A stretch of 64,000 nucleotides of DNA from Chroogloeocystis siderophila 5.2 s.c.1 (lineage in GTDB: Bacteria; Cyanobacteriota; Cyanobacteriia; Cyanobacteriales; Chroococcidiopsidaceae): contig NZ_MRCC01000016.1 in the NCBI RefSeq assembly GCF_001904655.1, positions 62,001 to 126,000 of the forward strand. The letters are read 5' to 3'. Every line of letters starts with the position of its first letter. Within the stretch, counting starts at the first letter, position 1. The notes beneath the pieces were generated by a model that was not told where the DNA came from, ran no database searches, and saw only the letters and a program-made list of their open reading frames with translations. Positions 35,526 to 44,590 of the stretch are shown here, in pieces. The position numbers and the translations under genes were made by a program.

Positions 35526-35679
35526 ATTAGCTTCCCTAACAACACAATCGTGATTTTTAAGTATATAGAACAACAGTGATCGCCTAAACCAATGACAGGT
35601 TTGTCTGTAGAGCAAGTACAGCAGCTTAGCACAGATCAGTAGTGATATTGCGTCACCGCCGCTTACTCATACAGCGACT

Positions 35680-36645
35680 TTATACTGGAATCACAATGTT
35701 TTCCCATCCTTCGGCAGCAGCCGGATATTGTGGATTCATTGCTTCTAAAGTATCGGCGATCGCCCTCGCAATTACCAAATTACGATACCACTTTTTATTC
35801 GATGGCACGACGTACCAAGGCGCATAAGCCGTTGAACAGTTATTAATTGCATCTTCGTAAGCCTGTTGATAATCGTCCCACAACTTCCGCTCGTTGACAT
35901 CGTTAATCGAAAACTTCCAGCGCTTATCGGGATCTGCCAAGCGGCTTTCTAATCTCCGGCGTTGCTCGTCTTTGGAAATATGCAAGAAGAACTTAATAAC
36001 AACAATATTATCTAACGTCAGCATTTGCTCAAACTCATTAATAACGCGATAGCGCTGGCGCCAGACTTCTTCGGAAACTAAATCTTTTACGCGCACTATT
36101 AGCACATCTTCGTAGTGCGATCGATTAAAAATTGTAATCATCCCCCGACGTGGCGCGCGGCGATGATAGCGCCACAAAAAATCATGACTTAGTTCTTCGT
36201 CGGTAGGCTTTTTAAACGACCAAACTTGACAACCTTGCGGATTAATTCCGCGAAAAACGTGCTTGATTGTACCATCCTTTCCACCAGTATCCATTGCTTG
36301 TAACACAATCAACACACTACGTTCGTTTTCGGCGTACAAGCGTTCTTGTAAAACTGCTAGTCGCCTTCTTTGGATTTCTAGTTCCTTTTCAACGTCTTTC
36401 TTTTTTTTGTAATGTTCGCAAGCATCGGGGTTGATATCAGCAAGTCTAATCAGTTCATCTGGGCTGACTCGATATCGAGGATAATCCGGTTGTGGTGGTG
36501 GTTCACTAACAACAAGTGTTTCTGGTGAAACGACATCAGCAACGCTATTTGCTTTTTGTTCCGCAGCTTGAGTGGTTTTTTGCTCCTCAGCTTCAGTCAC
36601 ATCTGCCGAAGTAAAATTATCTGTGCGATCGCTATCTTGATTCAT
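35680..36645 (-). CDS. ppk2: Polyphosphate kinase 2 family protein
   Basis: 321 residues. Walker-A-like GGKDGT in QAMDTGGKDGTIKHVFRG, Walker B-like NRSHYEDVLIVRV and the lid region RRRLESRLADPDKRWKFSIND identify PPK2. The enzyme transfers phosphate between polyphosphate and nucleotides, mostly making GTP/ATP or phosphorylating NDP/NMP depending on class; the class is not set here. The first ~80 residues are a low-complexity acidic extension (EAEEQKTTQAAEQKANSVAD) not part of the catalytic fold. Single gene, cytosolic, transcribed away from the methyltransferase. Confidence 0.93.
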   Translation of the reverse strand: MNQDSDRTDNFTSADVTEAEEQKTTQAAEQKANSVADVVSPETLVVSEPPPQPDYPRYRVSPDELIRLADINPDACEHYKKKKDVEKELEIQRRRLAVLQERLYAENERSVLIVLQAMDTGGKDGTIKHVFRGINPQGCQVWSFKKPTDEELSHDFLWRYHRRAPRRGMITIFNRSHYEDVLIVRVKDLVSEEVWRQRYRVINEFEQMLTLDNIVVIKFFLHISKDEQRRRLESRLADPDKRWKFSINDVNERKLWDDYQQAYEDAINNCSTAYAPWYVVPSNKKWYRNLVIARAIADTLEAMNPQYPAAAEGWENIVIPV

Positions 36646-36801
36646 AAGCTTTCGTAGCCTGATTGTAATCTAAACTACTTTTCTTGATGTTAGTTCAGAT
36701 ACAGACACCGCTGTTTCTACCACAAGATAGACGATATCGTTAACACAAGACGCGCAACTGTATCAAGCCACGCTTAACTCATTGCTGATATTTCTTAAAT
36801 T

Positions 36802-37587
36802 ATGCTTTGGAGCCAACTAAAACTTAAAATATTGCAATTTGTAGTCCTATGTTGCGCAGTTTTGATTAGTTGCACGCCCATTGCAGCAACTTCATCAGTC
36901 AATAGCAACTCGACTTATCAGTATCGCACCATACATAGCCCTGATGGTATTGGCAAATTTTATCAAGGGCGTGAAATTGCTAAAGTCATGGGACATACCG
37001 AAGCACTATGGCTAGAACGTCCAAGTAGAGAAAGAGAAGAACAGCCACAGAAGGTATTAGATGCACTGGTTCTGCAACCCTCAGATGTTGTCGCCGATGT
37101 CGGTGCAGGTACAGGTTACTTTAGCTTTCGGATGGCGCAAAGGCTACCTAATGGAAAAGTGTTAGCAGTCGATATTCAACCTGAAATGTTAGATATTATT
37201 GAGTTTCTGAAAAAAGAAACAGAAATTACTAATATTGAAACAATCTTAGGCACTCTTACTAATCCTAACCTACCAGAAAACAGCATTGATTTAGCGCTAA
37301 TGGTAGATGCTTACCATGAATTTTCTCATCCATATGAAGTTATGCAAGGTATTACAAAAGCGCTCAAACTTGGGGGAAGAGTTGTCTTAGTCGAATACCG
37401 CAAAGAAAATCCTTTTATCCCAATTAAGGGATTACACAAAATGACCCAAAATCAAGTAAAAAAAGAAATGGCAATGGTAGGACTGCAATGGCAAAATACT
37501 GATGAATCTCTACCAAATCAACACATTATAACTTTTGCTAAAACCGTATCTCAAGAGCTTATTAACAAAAATAAATCGAGCAATTAG
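36802..37587 (+). CDS. SAM-dependent methyltransferase with lipoprotein-like signal
   Basis: 261 residues. Starts with a hydrophobic leader ending in a lipobox (FVVLCCAVLISCTP), then a class I methyltransferase: motif I DVVADVGAGTGYFSFRMA, the acidic loop VDIQPEMLDII, motif II/III LALMVDAYHEFSHP and GGRVVLVEYRK. A secreted or membrane-tethered methyltransferase is unusual, since SAM is cytosolic; such leader-bearing proteins are found in other cyanobacteria and may be anchored facing either side. Substrate unknown. No linked genes. Confidence 0.88.
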   Translation: MLWSQLKLKILQFVVLCCAVLISCTPIAATSSVNSNSTYQYRTIHSPDGIGKFYQGREIAKVMGHTEALWLERPSREREEQPQKVLDALVLQPSDVVADVGAGTGYFSFRMAQRLPNGKVLAVDIQPEMLDIIEFLKKETEITNIETILGTLTNPNLPENSIDLALMVDAYHEFSHPYEVMQGITKALKLGGRVVLVEYRKENPFIPIKGLHKMTQNQVKKEMAMVGLQWQNTDESLPNQHIITFAKTVSQELINKNKSSN

Positions 37588-37659
37588 GTAATAAGTAAGA
37601 GGATAAAAATAAACACAACCTAAGAGCTGGTAATTGATAACTGTTTATTGGAAAGAGTC

Positions 37660-37870
37660 TCTATTACCCATTACCAATTAACGCCAGTTGTACGCCACTT
37701 CTCTCAACGGGGTAAACCCCCGCACGAGAGTGGGTCCTCAATGGAGGACACCTCCGCACGATACTGCCTCCCCGTTACCTGTTACCTGACAAACGTTACG
37801 TGTGATAGTTAATTATGCCCACCTACTTAGATAATATTAAACTACACCAATTACCAGTTACCAAGTTACG
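37660..37870. repeat. Repeat-rich intergenic stretch with TTACC units
   Basis: Contains ATTACCCATTACCAATTAACG, a GC-rich core (CGGGGTAAACCCCCGCACGA) with small inverted repeats (AGTGGGTCCTC / AATGGAGGAC), and later ACCAATTACCAGTTACC. No gene seen between 37588 and 37870. The GC-rich core might form a hairpin. Confidence 0.55.
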
Positions 37871-38353
37871 ATGAAAGCTAGATGGATAATACTTGCTGTT
37901 TCAGTAGCCATTTTTTTTGGTGGAAATCTACTAACTTCCCTGCGCGATCCGTGGTTTCAAAACTTAACTCGCCCTGGATGGTTAACGTTTGAATCATTAA
38001 TTCCCCTCATTTGGGCAGTTGTTTGGATTTGTGGCACAATCTCAGCAATTTTAGTTTGGGAAAAATCTCGTCGTCATAGCCGCGATCGCCCGTGGTTCTT
38101 CATGGGCTTGTATATTGCGATCGCACTTTTGACAACTCTCTACAGTCCTGTTGTTGTCGAACTACGCAGCCTCGTTGGCGGACTGATTTTTGGCGGATTA
38201 GCAACAATATTAGCTTATGTTGTCGCAATTTCTGTCCGTAAGATATCAACAACAGCCTCTTGGTTACTTCTACCATATATGCTTTGGGGACCAATCGGCA
38301 CGTATCTTACTTGGGTACTAATTCAGCTTAATCCTGGTGTAGGAAAAGTCTAG
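37871..38353 (+). CDS. TspO/MBR-family tryptophan-rich membrane protein
   Basis: 160 residues, five predicted membrane helices. The TspO pattern is visible from NLLTSLRDPWFQNLTRPGWL and PLIWAVVWICGTISAILVWEKS to the C-terminal LLLPYMLWGPIGTYLTWVLI with its tryptophans. TspO proteins bind tetrapyrroles and regulate porphyrin traffic or light and stress responses. It is somewhat diverged: the usual PPxW is RPGW here. Membrane protein. Single gene. Confidence 0.82.
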   Translation: MKARWIILAVSVAIFFGGNLLTSLRDPWFQNLTRPGWLTFESLIPLIWAVVWICGTISAILVWEKSRRHSRDRPWFFMGLYIAIALLTTLYSPVVVELRSLVGGLIFGGLATILAYVVAISVRKISTTASWLLLPYMLWGPIGTYLTWVLIQLNPGVGKV

Positions 38354-38437
38354 TTGCTATTTAATTTGTTAGCATTTATGAAAAATAAGTTAATGAATGT
38401 AACAATAGATATAGAATTTTAATGTGTAGGTAATTCT

Positions 38438-38548
38438 ATGAAAGACAAAAACTATTCCTTCAAAGGCAGTCCTAACGCTGGATTAGTCCTGTCAATCCTG
38501 GCAATCGTTGGTGCGATCGCTGTATTCTTAGTCGGATTTAGTGGCTAG
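38438..38548 (+). CDS. Small single-span membrane protein, 36 residues
   Basis: ATG 38438 with TAGGT upstream. The product has a polar start (MKDKNYSFKGSPNAG) followed by a 20-residue hydrophobic helix (LVLSILAIVGAIAVFLVGFS). Codon use and the perfect membrane-helix pattern suggest a real small protein. Such single-span proteins are typical of photosynthetic or membrane complex subunits, but I cannot name it. Confidence 0.6.
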   Translation: MKDKNYSFKGSPNAGLVLSILAIVGAIAVFLVGFSG

Positions 38549-38635
38549 ATGAATTTACAAGGGGTCAGAGGTCGGAGGTTAGAGAATTTCCATACATAGC
38601 TTGTGGGGTGAAAGTATTGAAATCGCGGCAATAAT

Positions 38636-39178
38636 TCAACTGGCGCGGGATAAAACCTGTTGTAGTGCTTCGCACATAACTTGTCTTTGTTCTGTATCAT
38701 AGCCCCAGCGATTGAGAAAGTCTTGATAGCGCCCCTCTCCAGTTTTGGCAGTAGCTAATAAATCCTGAGCGTGTTCATCGACAGCAGCAAGATTAACTAA
38801 TTGAATTAACTTTTGCGTACGCTGTTGAACTTGTAACGAACCTTGTGCCATTCCTTTAGCGTGATTGCGGCGGTGATAGACAGCTTGGGCTGCTGACATT
38901 GCGACATTTTTCACTAATAAGTCTGCGACAGTTTCAGGATGCGATCGCAAAGCTTCGACAACCACATTTGTGAGGCAATCAACGACTGGCGAATCAGACG
39001 TTAAATAAGTCACAAAAAAGCCTCTAGCACCATTTGGCGTTCTCACCAAATCAGAGACAACTGCTTTGACTTCAGATTCTTGCAATTGTCCAGAGTCAGC
39101 TTGTTCTAGCAAGAACTGCGTCAAATCAATCGCTTGTTTAAAAGAAATCTCCGTTGGAACTTCTAAAGCCTTATTCAT
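38636..39178 (-). CDS. Conserved cyanobacterial hypothetical protein
   Basis: 180 residues, entirely helical by appearance (FKQAIDLTQFLLEQADSGQ, SEVKAVVSDLVRTPNGARGF, ETVADLLVKNVAMSAAQAVY, RRNHAKGMAQGSLQVQQRT). No motif for catalysis or signal peptide. Sits 38 bp from the PLP-lyase gene on the same strand, possibly co-transcribed. Function unknown. Confidence 0.75.
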   Translation of the reverse strand: MNKALEVPTEISFKQAIDLTQFLLEQADSGQLQESEVKAVVSDLVRTPNGARGFFVTYLTSDSPVVDCLTNVVVEALRSHPETVADLLVKNVAMSAAQAVYHRRNHAKGMAQGSLQVQQRTQKLIQLVNLAAVDEHAQDLLATAKTGEGRYQDFLNRWGYDTEQRQVMCEALQQVLSRAS

Positions 39179-39216
39179 CTTTCACACTACAAGAATTCAT
39201 TACCACCTTAATCCTA

Positions 39217-40449
39217 CTAATCAACTTTCTGCACCGCCTCAATCGCCGCTTCAAGCGCGATCGCTACGTGTGTCCAATGCGTCCCCCCTTGACAAAAAAC
39301 AACATATGGTTCTCGTAACGGACCATCCGCCGAAAATTCCGACGTACTGCCATCAATAAACGTCCCACCCGCCATCACCAACTGACTATCATAACCATGC
39401 ATCGCTGCGGGAACCGGATCGAGATAAGAACCAACAGGGGAATTTTGCTGAATTGCCCGACAAAACGCGATCAACTTTTGCGGCGAACCTAACTTAATCG
39501 CTTGAATTACATCGCGGCGAGGTGCAAATGGCGCAGGATTTACCGGATACCCTAATTGATCGAAGACATACGCCGTTAAGTGATTTCCTTTCATCGCTTC
39601 TCCCACCATTTGCGGCGCAAGAAACAACCCTTGATACAACAGACGATTTTGATCGAATGTCGCCCCCCCAGCGCTGCCAATTCCTGGCGCAGTTAAGCGA
39701 CAAGCCGCCGCTTCTACCCATTCGGCTTTTCCCGCAACATAACCACCAGCAGTGACAATTGTCCCCCCAGGATTTTTAATCAACGAACCCGCGATTAAAT
39801 CCGCACCAACCGCCGTTGGTTCGCGATCTTCAATAAATTCACCGTAGCAGTTATCGACAAAGCAAACCGTGTCGGGGTTTTGCTGTTTCACAATGCGGAC
39901 AATTTTTTCAATTTCGGCAATTCCTAAACTCGCACGCCAAGAATAACCACACGATCGCTGAATTAACACCAAACGGGTATCATTTTTAATGGCGTTTGCT
40001 AACGCACCCCAATCGACAGTTCCCTCGTCGGTTAGAGATAATTCGCGGTAACGAATGCCAAACTCAATAAGGGAACCTTGACCAGGAGAACGCAATCCAA
40101 TGACTTCTTCTAACGTGTCATACGGGGAACCCACAACGGCTAACATTTCGTCACCAGGACGGAGGACACCATATAACGCACACGCGATTGCATGAGTTCC
40201 TGAAACAAATTGCACCCGCACTGCTGCGGCTTCGGCTTGCACGACTTCTGCAAAAACGCGGTCTAAAATATCACGCCCCAAGTCGTCGTGACCATAACCA
40301 CTTACCGAAGCAAAATGGTGCGTCCCAACACGCTGATTACGAAATGCACTCAACACGCGTTGTAAATTTTGCTTGACGGCAGCGTCAATTCCAGAAAAAA
40401 TCGGAGATAGTGCCTGTTCGGCTGCTTGTAGCTGTTCAGCGCTATTCAT
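39217..40449 (-). CDS. Methionine gamma-lyase/aluminium-resistance family PLP enzyme
   Basis: 410 residues from ATG 40449, which has GAGGTG seven bases upstream; a frame start at 40467 also exists. Fold type I PLP enzyme of the YnbB/aluminium resistance family: FVSGTHAIACALYGVLRPGDE, VCFVDNCYGEFIEDREP with the Asp, and the PLP lysine in GSLIKNPGGTIVTAGGYVAG. Annotation as gamma-lyase is from family similarity; the physiological substrate is not established. Cytosolic. Divergent from the desaturase, with the start codons 70 bp apart. Confidence 0.93.
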   Translation of the reverse strand: MNSAEQLQAAEQALSPIFSGIDAAVKQNLQRVLSAFRNQRVGTHHFASVSGYGHDDLGRDILDRVFAEVVQAEAAAVRVQFVSGTHAIACALYGVLRPGDEMLAVVGSPYDTLEEVIGLRSPGQGSLIEFGIRYRELSLTDEGTVDWGALANAIKNDTRLVLIQRSCGYSWRASLGIAEIEKIVRIVKQQNPDTVCFVDNCYGEFIEDREPTAVGADLIAGSLIKNPGGTIVTAGGYVAGKAEWVEAAACRLTAPGIGSAGGATFDQNRLLYQGLFLAPQMVGEAMKGNHLTAYVFDQLGYPVNPAPFAPRRDVIQAIKLGSPQKLIAFCRAIQQNSPVGSYLDPVPAAMHGYDSQLVMAGGTFIDGSTSEFSADGPLREPYVVFCQGGTHWTHVAIALEAAIEAVQKVD

Positions 40450-40520
40450 TAACACCTCATACTTCATTTTCTTGGCGGTGTTTATTACCGAGATTGAGCA
40501 GATCTATACGAGATAATTGC

Positions 40521-41345
40521 ATGACCATTGCCACCTCTACTAAACCTCCTCTAAATTGGGCGTTTATTCTCTTTATCGCCTTTGTTCACATCGGTGCTGC
40601 GTTTGCCCTACTGCCTAGCAATTTTAGTTGGAGTGCTGTAGGTTTAGCTTTGTTACTCCACTGGATCACCGGCGGGTTAGGGATTACATTAGGATTTCAT
40701 CGCTTAGTTACCCACCGCAGTTTTCAAACTCCTAAGTGGTTAGAGTACTTTTTTGTCTTCTGCGGTACTCTAGCCTGCCAAGGAGGGGTGCTTGACTGGG
40801 TAGGACTACATCGCTTACATCACTTATACTCGGATCAAACACCAGATCCCCATGATTCCAATCAAGGCTTCTGGTGGAGTCACATAGGTTGGATGTTATT
40901 CCACGCACCGATTCAATCTGAAGTTCCCCGTTATATCAAAGACATCGCGGACGACCCAGTATACAAATTCTTCGACAAGTATTTTATTCCTATCCAATTT
41001 GCCTTAGGACTTCTACTTTACTTTATCGGCGGTTGGTCTTTCGTCGTTTGGGGAATTTTTGTCCGCCTTGTTCTAGTTTGGCACTGCACCTGGTTTGTAA
41101 ATAGTGCTAGCCATATTTTTGGGTACAGTACCTACAAATCAAACGATAATTCAAAAAATTGCTGGTGGGTCGCTTTAGTCACCTATGGCGAAGGTTGGCA
41201 CAACAACCATCATGCGTTTCAGTACTCTGCGCGTCACGGTTTGCAATGGTGGGAAATTGATCTTACATGGATGACGATTCAATTACTGCAAACCTTGGGG
41301 CTAGCAACTAAAGTCAAGCTAGCACCAAAAGAATCCTTGAACTAG
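40521..41345 (+). CDS. Acyl-lipid/acyl-CoA desaturase (delta-9 type)
   Basis: 274 residues from ATG 40521 (MTIATSTKPPLNWAFILF); an upstream in-frame ATG at 40410 overlaps the opposite gene and adds no recognised domain. Three histidine boxes give the diiron site: GFHRLVTHR, GLHRLHHLYSD and EGWHNNHHAFQ. Four membrane spans. Introduces a double bond into membrane fatty acids, in cyanobacteria often delta-9 of stearate; the exact position needs testing. Thylakoid and plasma membrane; often cold-induced. Confidence 0.93.
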   Translation: MTIATSTKPPLNWAFILFIAFVHIGAAFALLPSNFSWSAVGLALLLHWITGGLGITLGFHRLVTHRSFQTPKWLEYFFVFCGTLACQGGVLDWVGLHRLHHLYSDQTPDPHDSNQGFWWSHIGWMLFHAPIQSEVPRYIKDIADDPVYKFFDKYFIPIQFALGLLLYFIGGWSFVVWGIFVRLVLVWHCTWFVNSASHIFGYSTYKSNDNSKNCWWVALVTYGEGWHNNHHAFQYSARHGLQWWEIDLTWMTIQLLQTLGLATKVKLAPKESLN

Positions 41346-41520
41346 GGATCAGAGGTCAGAGGTCGGAGATCAGATTTAAGCAAGATGAATTAGTTGGGAA
41401 GATTATTTAGCAACGGTACAAAGCTAAAGTACGTCACCTATCAAAATTAAATTTCATCATAAATTGTGTTAACTGGTTTTCTCTGACTTCTGACCCCCGA
41501 TCTCTGGTTGATCCCCGCCC
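41345..41520. repeat. Dispersed GGTCAGAGG repeats after the desaturase gene
   Basis: GGATCAGAGGTCAGAGGTCG at 41346 and the inverse CTTCTGACCCCCGATCTC at 41482 form an inverted pair. No gene seen between 41346 and 41600. Confidence 0.55.
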
Positions 41521-41600
41521 TGTTAATTTTCATTTCTCATTGAAGATCGCCGATCCCTTAACGATAAATTAAGAACTACAGGGATTTGGAGACTTTTTCT

Positions 41601-41735
41601 ATGGCAACTCGCAATCGAGTATGGCAACAGATGACAGAACATTCAGCTAGTTGGGGTTCTCTATTACTACTCATCTGTGGATTAGGAGTCACAATATTTA
41701 TGATGGTGATGTACTCGCAACAACCACTACCTTAA
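41601..41735 (+). CDS. Small membrane protein, 44 residues
   Basis: ATG 41601 opens MATRNRVWQQMTEHSASWGS followed by a hydrophobic span LLLLICGLGVTIFMMVMYS and a short polar tail. It ends 10 bp before the end of proA on the other strand. Likely a single-span membrane protein; identity not recognised. Confidence 0.55.
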   Translation: MATRNRVWQQMTEHSASWGSLLLLICGLGVTIFMMVMYSQQPLP

Positions 41736-41744
41736 GAAGATTGA

Positions 41745-43007
41745 TTAAAATTTTCCGTTTCCTTGAACAATGTGTTTGACGGTTGTTAGCGTTTCTAAGC
41801 TAATAAAACCTCGCCGTTGTCCTTTTTGATTGGACATACCCAAAAATACAGCATCGCCTTGCGCTGGATTCCGCGAAAAGCGTGGAGAAGCATTGATATA
41901 TGTTGAGGCACTATTTACTCCTAAAGCAAAGTGGCGGCTTTCCTGGTAAGATTCGGTGACAATGCAGTCAGCGTGACCGCTACTGTGCCGATTAATCCAC
42001 GCGATCGCCTCCTCTAAGTGATCGACAACTTTAAACGCCACAGTTCGATCCAAGTAAGGATTTGCCCAGTCCGATTCCACAGCTAGCTGTAACTCTGGAA
42101 ATGCTGCGACTAATTCCGCATCACCTTTAATGTTGAAACCCTTTTCTTGCAAGTTATGCCAAAGACTCACTAAATACGAAGGCTTACTTGCACGATGAAT
42201 GAGAACTTTCTCGATCGCATTAACAGGGTCAGGTTCGCTTTGATGACTATCTAAAATAATTGTCCGCGCCATATCTAGAGTTCCTGACGCTGACCAGTAA
42301 AGATAACAGTTACCCATTGCTGAACGCAATACTGGGGCAGTTGCGACTTTAGCAACTTGTTGTACTAGACTAGGACGCCCATAGGGAATCACGAGATTCA
42401 AATACTGGTCTTGCGTCACTAAATCGCGGACGATCCCACCGCGATCTACCGGTAATAAATCTAAACATCCATGCGGTAAACCTATTTCTTCTAGTGCTAG
42501 CTGTAAAGCCTTCACAATTGCTGCATTAGAATTACTTGCTTCGCTACCGCCTTTTAAGATTAAGCTATTGCCTGTTTTGATACACAATCCCGCAGCGATC
42601 GCTGCTAACTCAGGAAATGCCTCATAAATTAACGCAATAACCCCCAGCGGCATAAGTTGGCAATACGTTTGTGAATCTGGTAATTGATAATCAGCATTGC
42701 GCACGCGCCGAATCGGGTCGGATAATTCTGCAAGACGTTCTAAAATTTCTACTGCGGCTTGCAAACGCTTCGGTGTTAGTTTTAGCCAATCCAAAATTAA
42801 ATCGGGGACTGCCATTTCGCGGCTAGCTTCTAAATCCAGCGTATTTGCTTCCAAAATGTCATCAAATGAATGCTGTAGCGCTTTTGCCATCGCCAGTACA
42901 GCGCTACTTCGTTCGGTTCCCTTGGTAGTACCCAAGGTTAAGGAAGCTTGATAAGCGCGGTTTGCAACGGCGATCGCATCAGGGGCTATATCAAAAGCAT
43001 CAATCAT
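41745..43007 (-). CDS. proA: Gamma-glutamyl phosphate reductase
   Basis: 420 residues. Second step of proline synthesis: reduces L-glutamyl 5-phosphate with NADPH. Family segments include EILERLAELSDPIRRV, LMPLGVIALIYEAFPELAAI, KTGNSLILKGGSEASNSNAA, the catalytic-cysteine region AMGNCYLYW and SASTYINASPRFSRNPAQGD. Ends with KGQRRGFISLETLTTVKHIVQ, a normal C-terminus. The small protein downstream on the minus strand starts 4 bp beyond its start side. Very secure. Confidence 0.96.
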   Translation of the reverse strand: MIDAFDIAPDAIAVANRAYQASLTLGTTKGTERSSAVLAMAKALQHSFDDILEANTLDLEASREMAVPDLILDWLKLTPKRLQAAVEILERLAELSDPIRRVRNADYQLPDSQTYCQLMPLGVIALIYEAFPELAAIAAGLCIKTGNSLILKGGSEASNSNAAIVKALQLALEEIGLPHGCLDLLPVDRGGIVRDLVTQDQYLNLVIPYGRPSLVQQVAKVATAPVLRSAMGNCYLYWSASGTLDMARTIILDSHQSEPDPVNAIEKVLIHRASKPSYLVSLWHNLQEKGFNIKGDAELVAAFPELQLAVESDWANPYLDRTVAFKVVDHLEEAIAWINRHSSGHADCIVTESYQESRHFALGVNSASTYINASPRFSRNPAQGDAVFLGMSNQKGQRRGFISLETLTTVKHIVQGNGKF

Positions 43008-43011
43008 CTAA

Positions 43012-43440
43012 TTAACGTCTATAAGTAAGCCATACCATTAACGCTGGTAATACAGCTAATAGTACTGCGACCATTGCCCATACGAGAATATTTGTGTTTG
43101 TATTATCCGACCTCAGTGCTAAAGGAAGCCAGACAACCAATAAGACTAGAATAATGCCCAATGCTATCGGTAAATACGTCTGCCCAAATCGTGGTTGGGC
43201 AACAACCCAACGACCGCCCATCCAGCGCCACGCACGTTTATACGGGTAGGTCGTCGAAAGTTGTTCTAATAAGTAACCTTTATCTTCCACAACAAATAGT
43301 TGCTGACAGCGATCGCACCCAAATGCCTCTGTCAGCGTAATCGGGACTAAACGCCCGCGCCTGCGACACGGACACGGATAGTCTGAACTGAGATCAATTT
43401 TTTTTCCCTTTTGAGATTGCACAACGACTAGTAGAAGCAA
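43012..43440 (-). CDS. Membrane protein with zinc-ribbon-like N-terminus
   Basis: About 136-142 residues, start uncertain: TTG at 43440 or GTG codons up to 43422. The N-terminal part holds CPCRRRG and, 19 residues later, CDRC, a likely four-cysteine zinc ribbon. Then GWRWMGG-like YKRAWRWMGGRWV and two membrane helices (YLPIALGIILVLLVVWLPL, VWAMVAVLLAVLPALMVWL). It is a known-looking cyanobacterial unknown next to proA. It is separated from proA by 4 bp, so probably co-transcribed with it. Confidence 0.75.
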   Translation of the reverse strand: MLLLVVVQSQKGKKIDLSSDYPCPCRRRGRLVPITLTEAFGCDRCQQLFVVEDKGYLLEQLSTTYPYKRAWRWMGGRWVVAQPRFGQTYLPIALGIILVLLVVWLPLALRSDNTNTNILVWAMVAVLLAVLPALMVWLTYRR

Positions 43441-43614
43441 AAAGTAGCTATTCCACGAGTGTATCTAAATCCGATCCAAGATGACCAACTATCCGTGCCC
43501 GCTTTTTGATTTCTTTTATTATTTTTTACTTTACTTCCCCATGGTCATACTTCACGGCGAACTCTACAATCTATCCTATGAGTTTTTGCCTGCGCCTTAC
43601 AATAAATTTTTAAA

Positions 43615-43670
43615 AGCAAGTAACGCGATTCAAACGCGCAACATTCACCTAGATAAGGTGGCGTACCTGC
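43615..43670 (-). pseudogene. Decayed tRNA-Gly copy
   Basis: Same orientation as the intact tRNA-Gly at 44591 and matching it over the acceptor 3' part, T arm and anticodon arm (GTAACGCGATTCAAACGCGC on the plus strand), then with about 16 bp missing over the D arm, then the 5' acceptor end, and beyond it GCAAAACTT. The changes are mostly G to A, the anticodon loop is altered and the acceptor stem is broken. Not functional. Confidence 0.75.
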
Positions 43671-44590
43671 AAAACTTACGTAAGTCTATGCTTGTAGCAG
43701 TTTACATTAGTTAAATTTTCTGGCGATCGCTGCATTGTAGAATATTGGTCAACGAGTAAAAAGCTTACTTCTATGCACAAACGCATTTGATTGATGCCTT
43801 TCAACCTTTCATCGATCATTTCCCCGTTTTCCGCGTGCCAGTATTACTTTCAGATCTTGAGAAGCAGGTGCTACGCAGTCACAGCTTCTGTATCTGGCTG
43901 TAAGGCTTTGAAGACCAACGTCAGAATTCAAAAAAAACAAAATTGTCTTAAGAGAGCAAGATAGAATGCATTGCTCTCCTATAATCATCTAAAGGTAAGA
44001 GATTTTTATGAGTTTTTGTATAAAAATTTCTACATCAACAGCCTCGCGGCTAACAGAGTATGTAATTAGATGATTTTAGTTATAATACCTGCTCCTTGCC
44101 AATTGAAGGTGCGAGGGCAGATCAAAAAATTACTTGGTTGTATTAGTACAGAGCCTATAAAGATAGAAAATAGCGCTGTAAAGCTGCGTGGTTATTGCCT
44201 GTGTCATCACGATTTGTACCACATTGAAGTTTTCTATCTAGAAAGAATTCAGATGGGGAAATCAAAGGTTAGCGGAATTCATGGAATTAACTCACCCGTA
44301 TTCCACAACTCCACTATAGTGCCAGAGTATGACGGGCTACTCGATGAAGCCCGTGTCGCGTTTCATGAATGGCTGACTCGAACCTCAGCCTTCAACACAT
44401 GCAAAGCTATTTACTGGATACTTTGGCTAATGACGCGAGGAATAAACCCTTTGGCAGTCTTAATTCGTCATGTCAGAGTTCTGCAAAAGAGTGAAATCAT
44501 ATTTAATAGAAAAACTATGTTACAGCTTGATGCGATCGCTAAACCTCTCAATACAAATATCTAGGGTAGTATGATTTGATCTTTTACTTA
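43671..44590. other. Poorly annotated region before tRNA-Gly
   Basis: About 0.9 kb. From 43725 to 43902 a frame ending in FRVPVLLSDLEKQVLRSH looks coding, but no complete gene is seen; the same strand carries short frames and shifts, so it may be a gene remnant. The 77-codon frame at 43481-43714 runs through the tRNA relic and is not accepted. The only longer frame is at 44070-44564. Confidence 0.35.
44070..44564 (+). CDS. Hypothetical protein, unrecognised
   Basis: 164 residues. Composition is ordinary and the frame is the longest of its region. It has segments YHIEVFYLERIQMGKSKVSG and FHEWLTRTSAFNTCKAIYWI with no known motif, and no clear ribosome site before the ATG. It lies between a tRNA-Gly and its decayed copy. 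It may be a real orphan gene or a chance frame. Confidence 0.3.
   Translation: MILVIIPAPCQLKVRGQIKKLLGCISTEPIKIENSAVKLRGYCLCHHDLYHIEVFYLERIQMGKSKVSGIHGINSPVFHNSTIVPEYDGLLDEARVAFHEWLTRTSAFNTCKAIYWILWLMTRGINPLAVLIRHVRVLQKSEIIFNRKTMLQLDAIAKPLNTNI

Noticed and set aside
43481-43714. 77-codon frame on the plus strand
   Set aside because: It runs straight through the decayed tRNA-Gly and has no recognisable domain, so it is taken as a chance frame.
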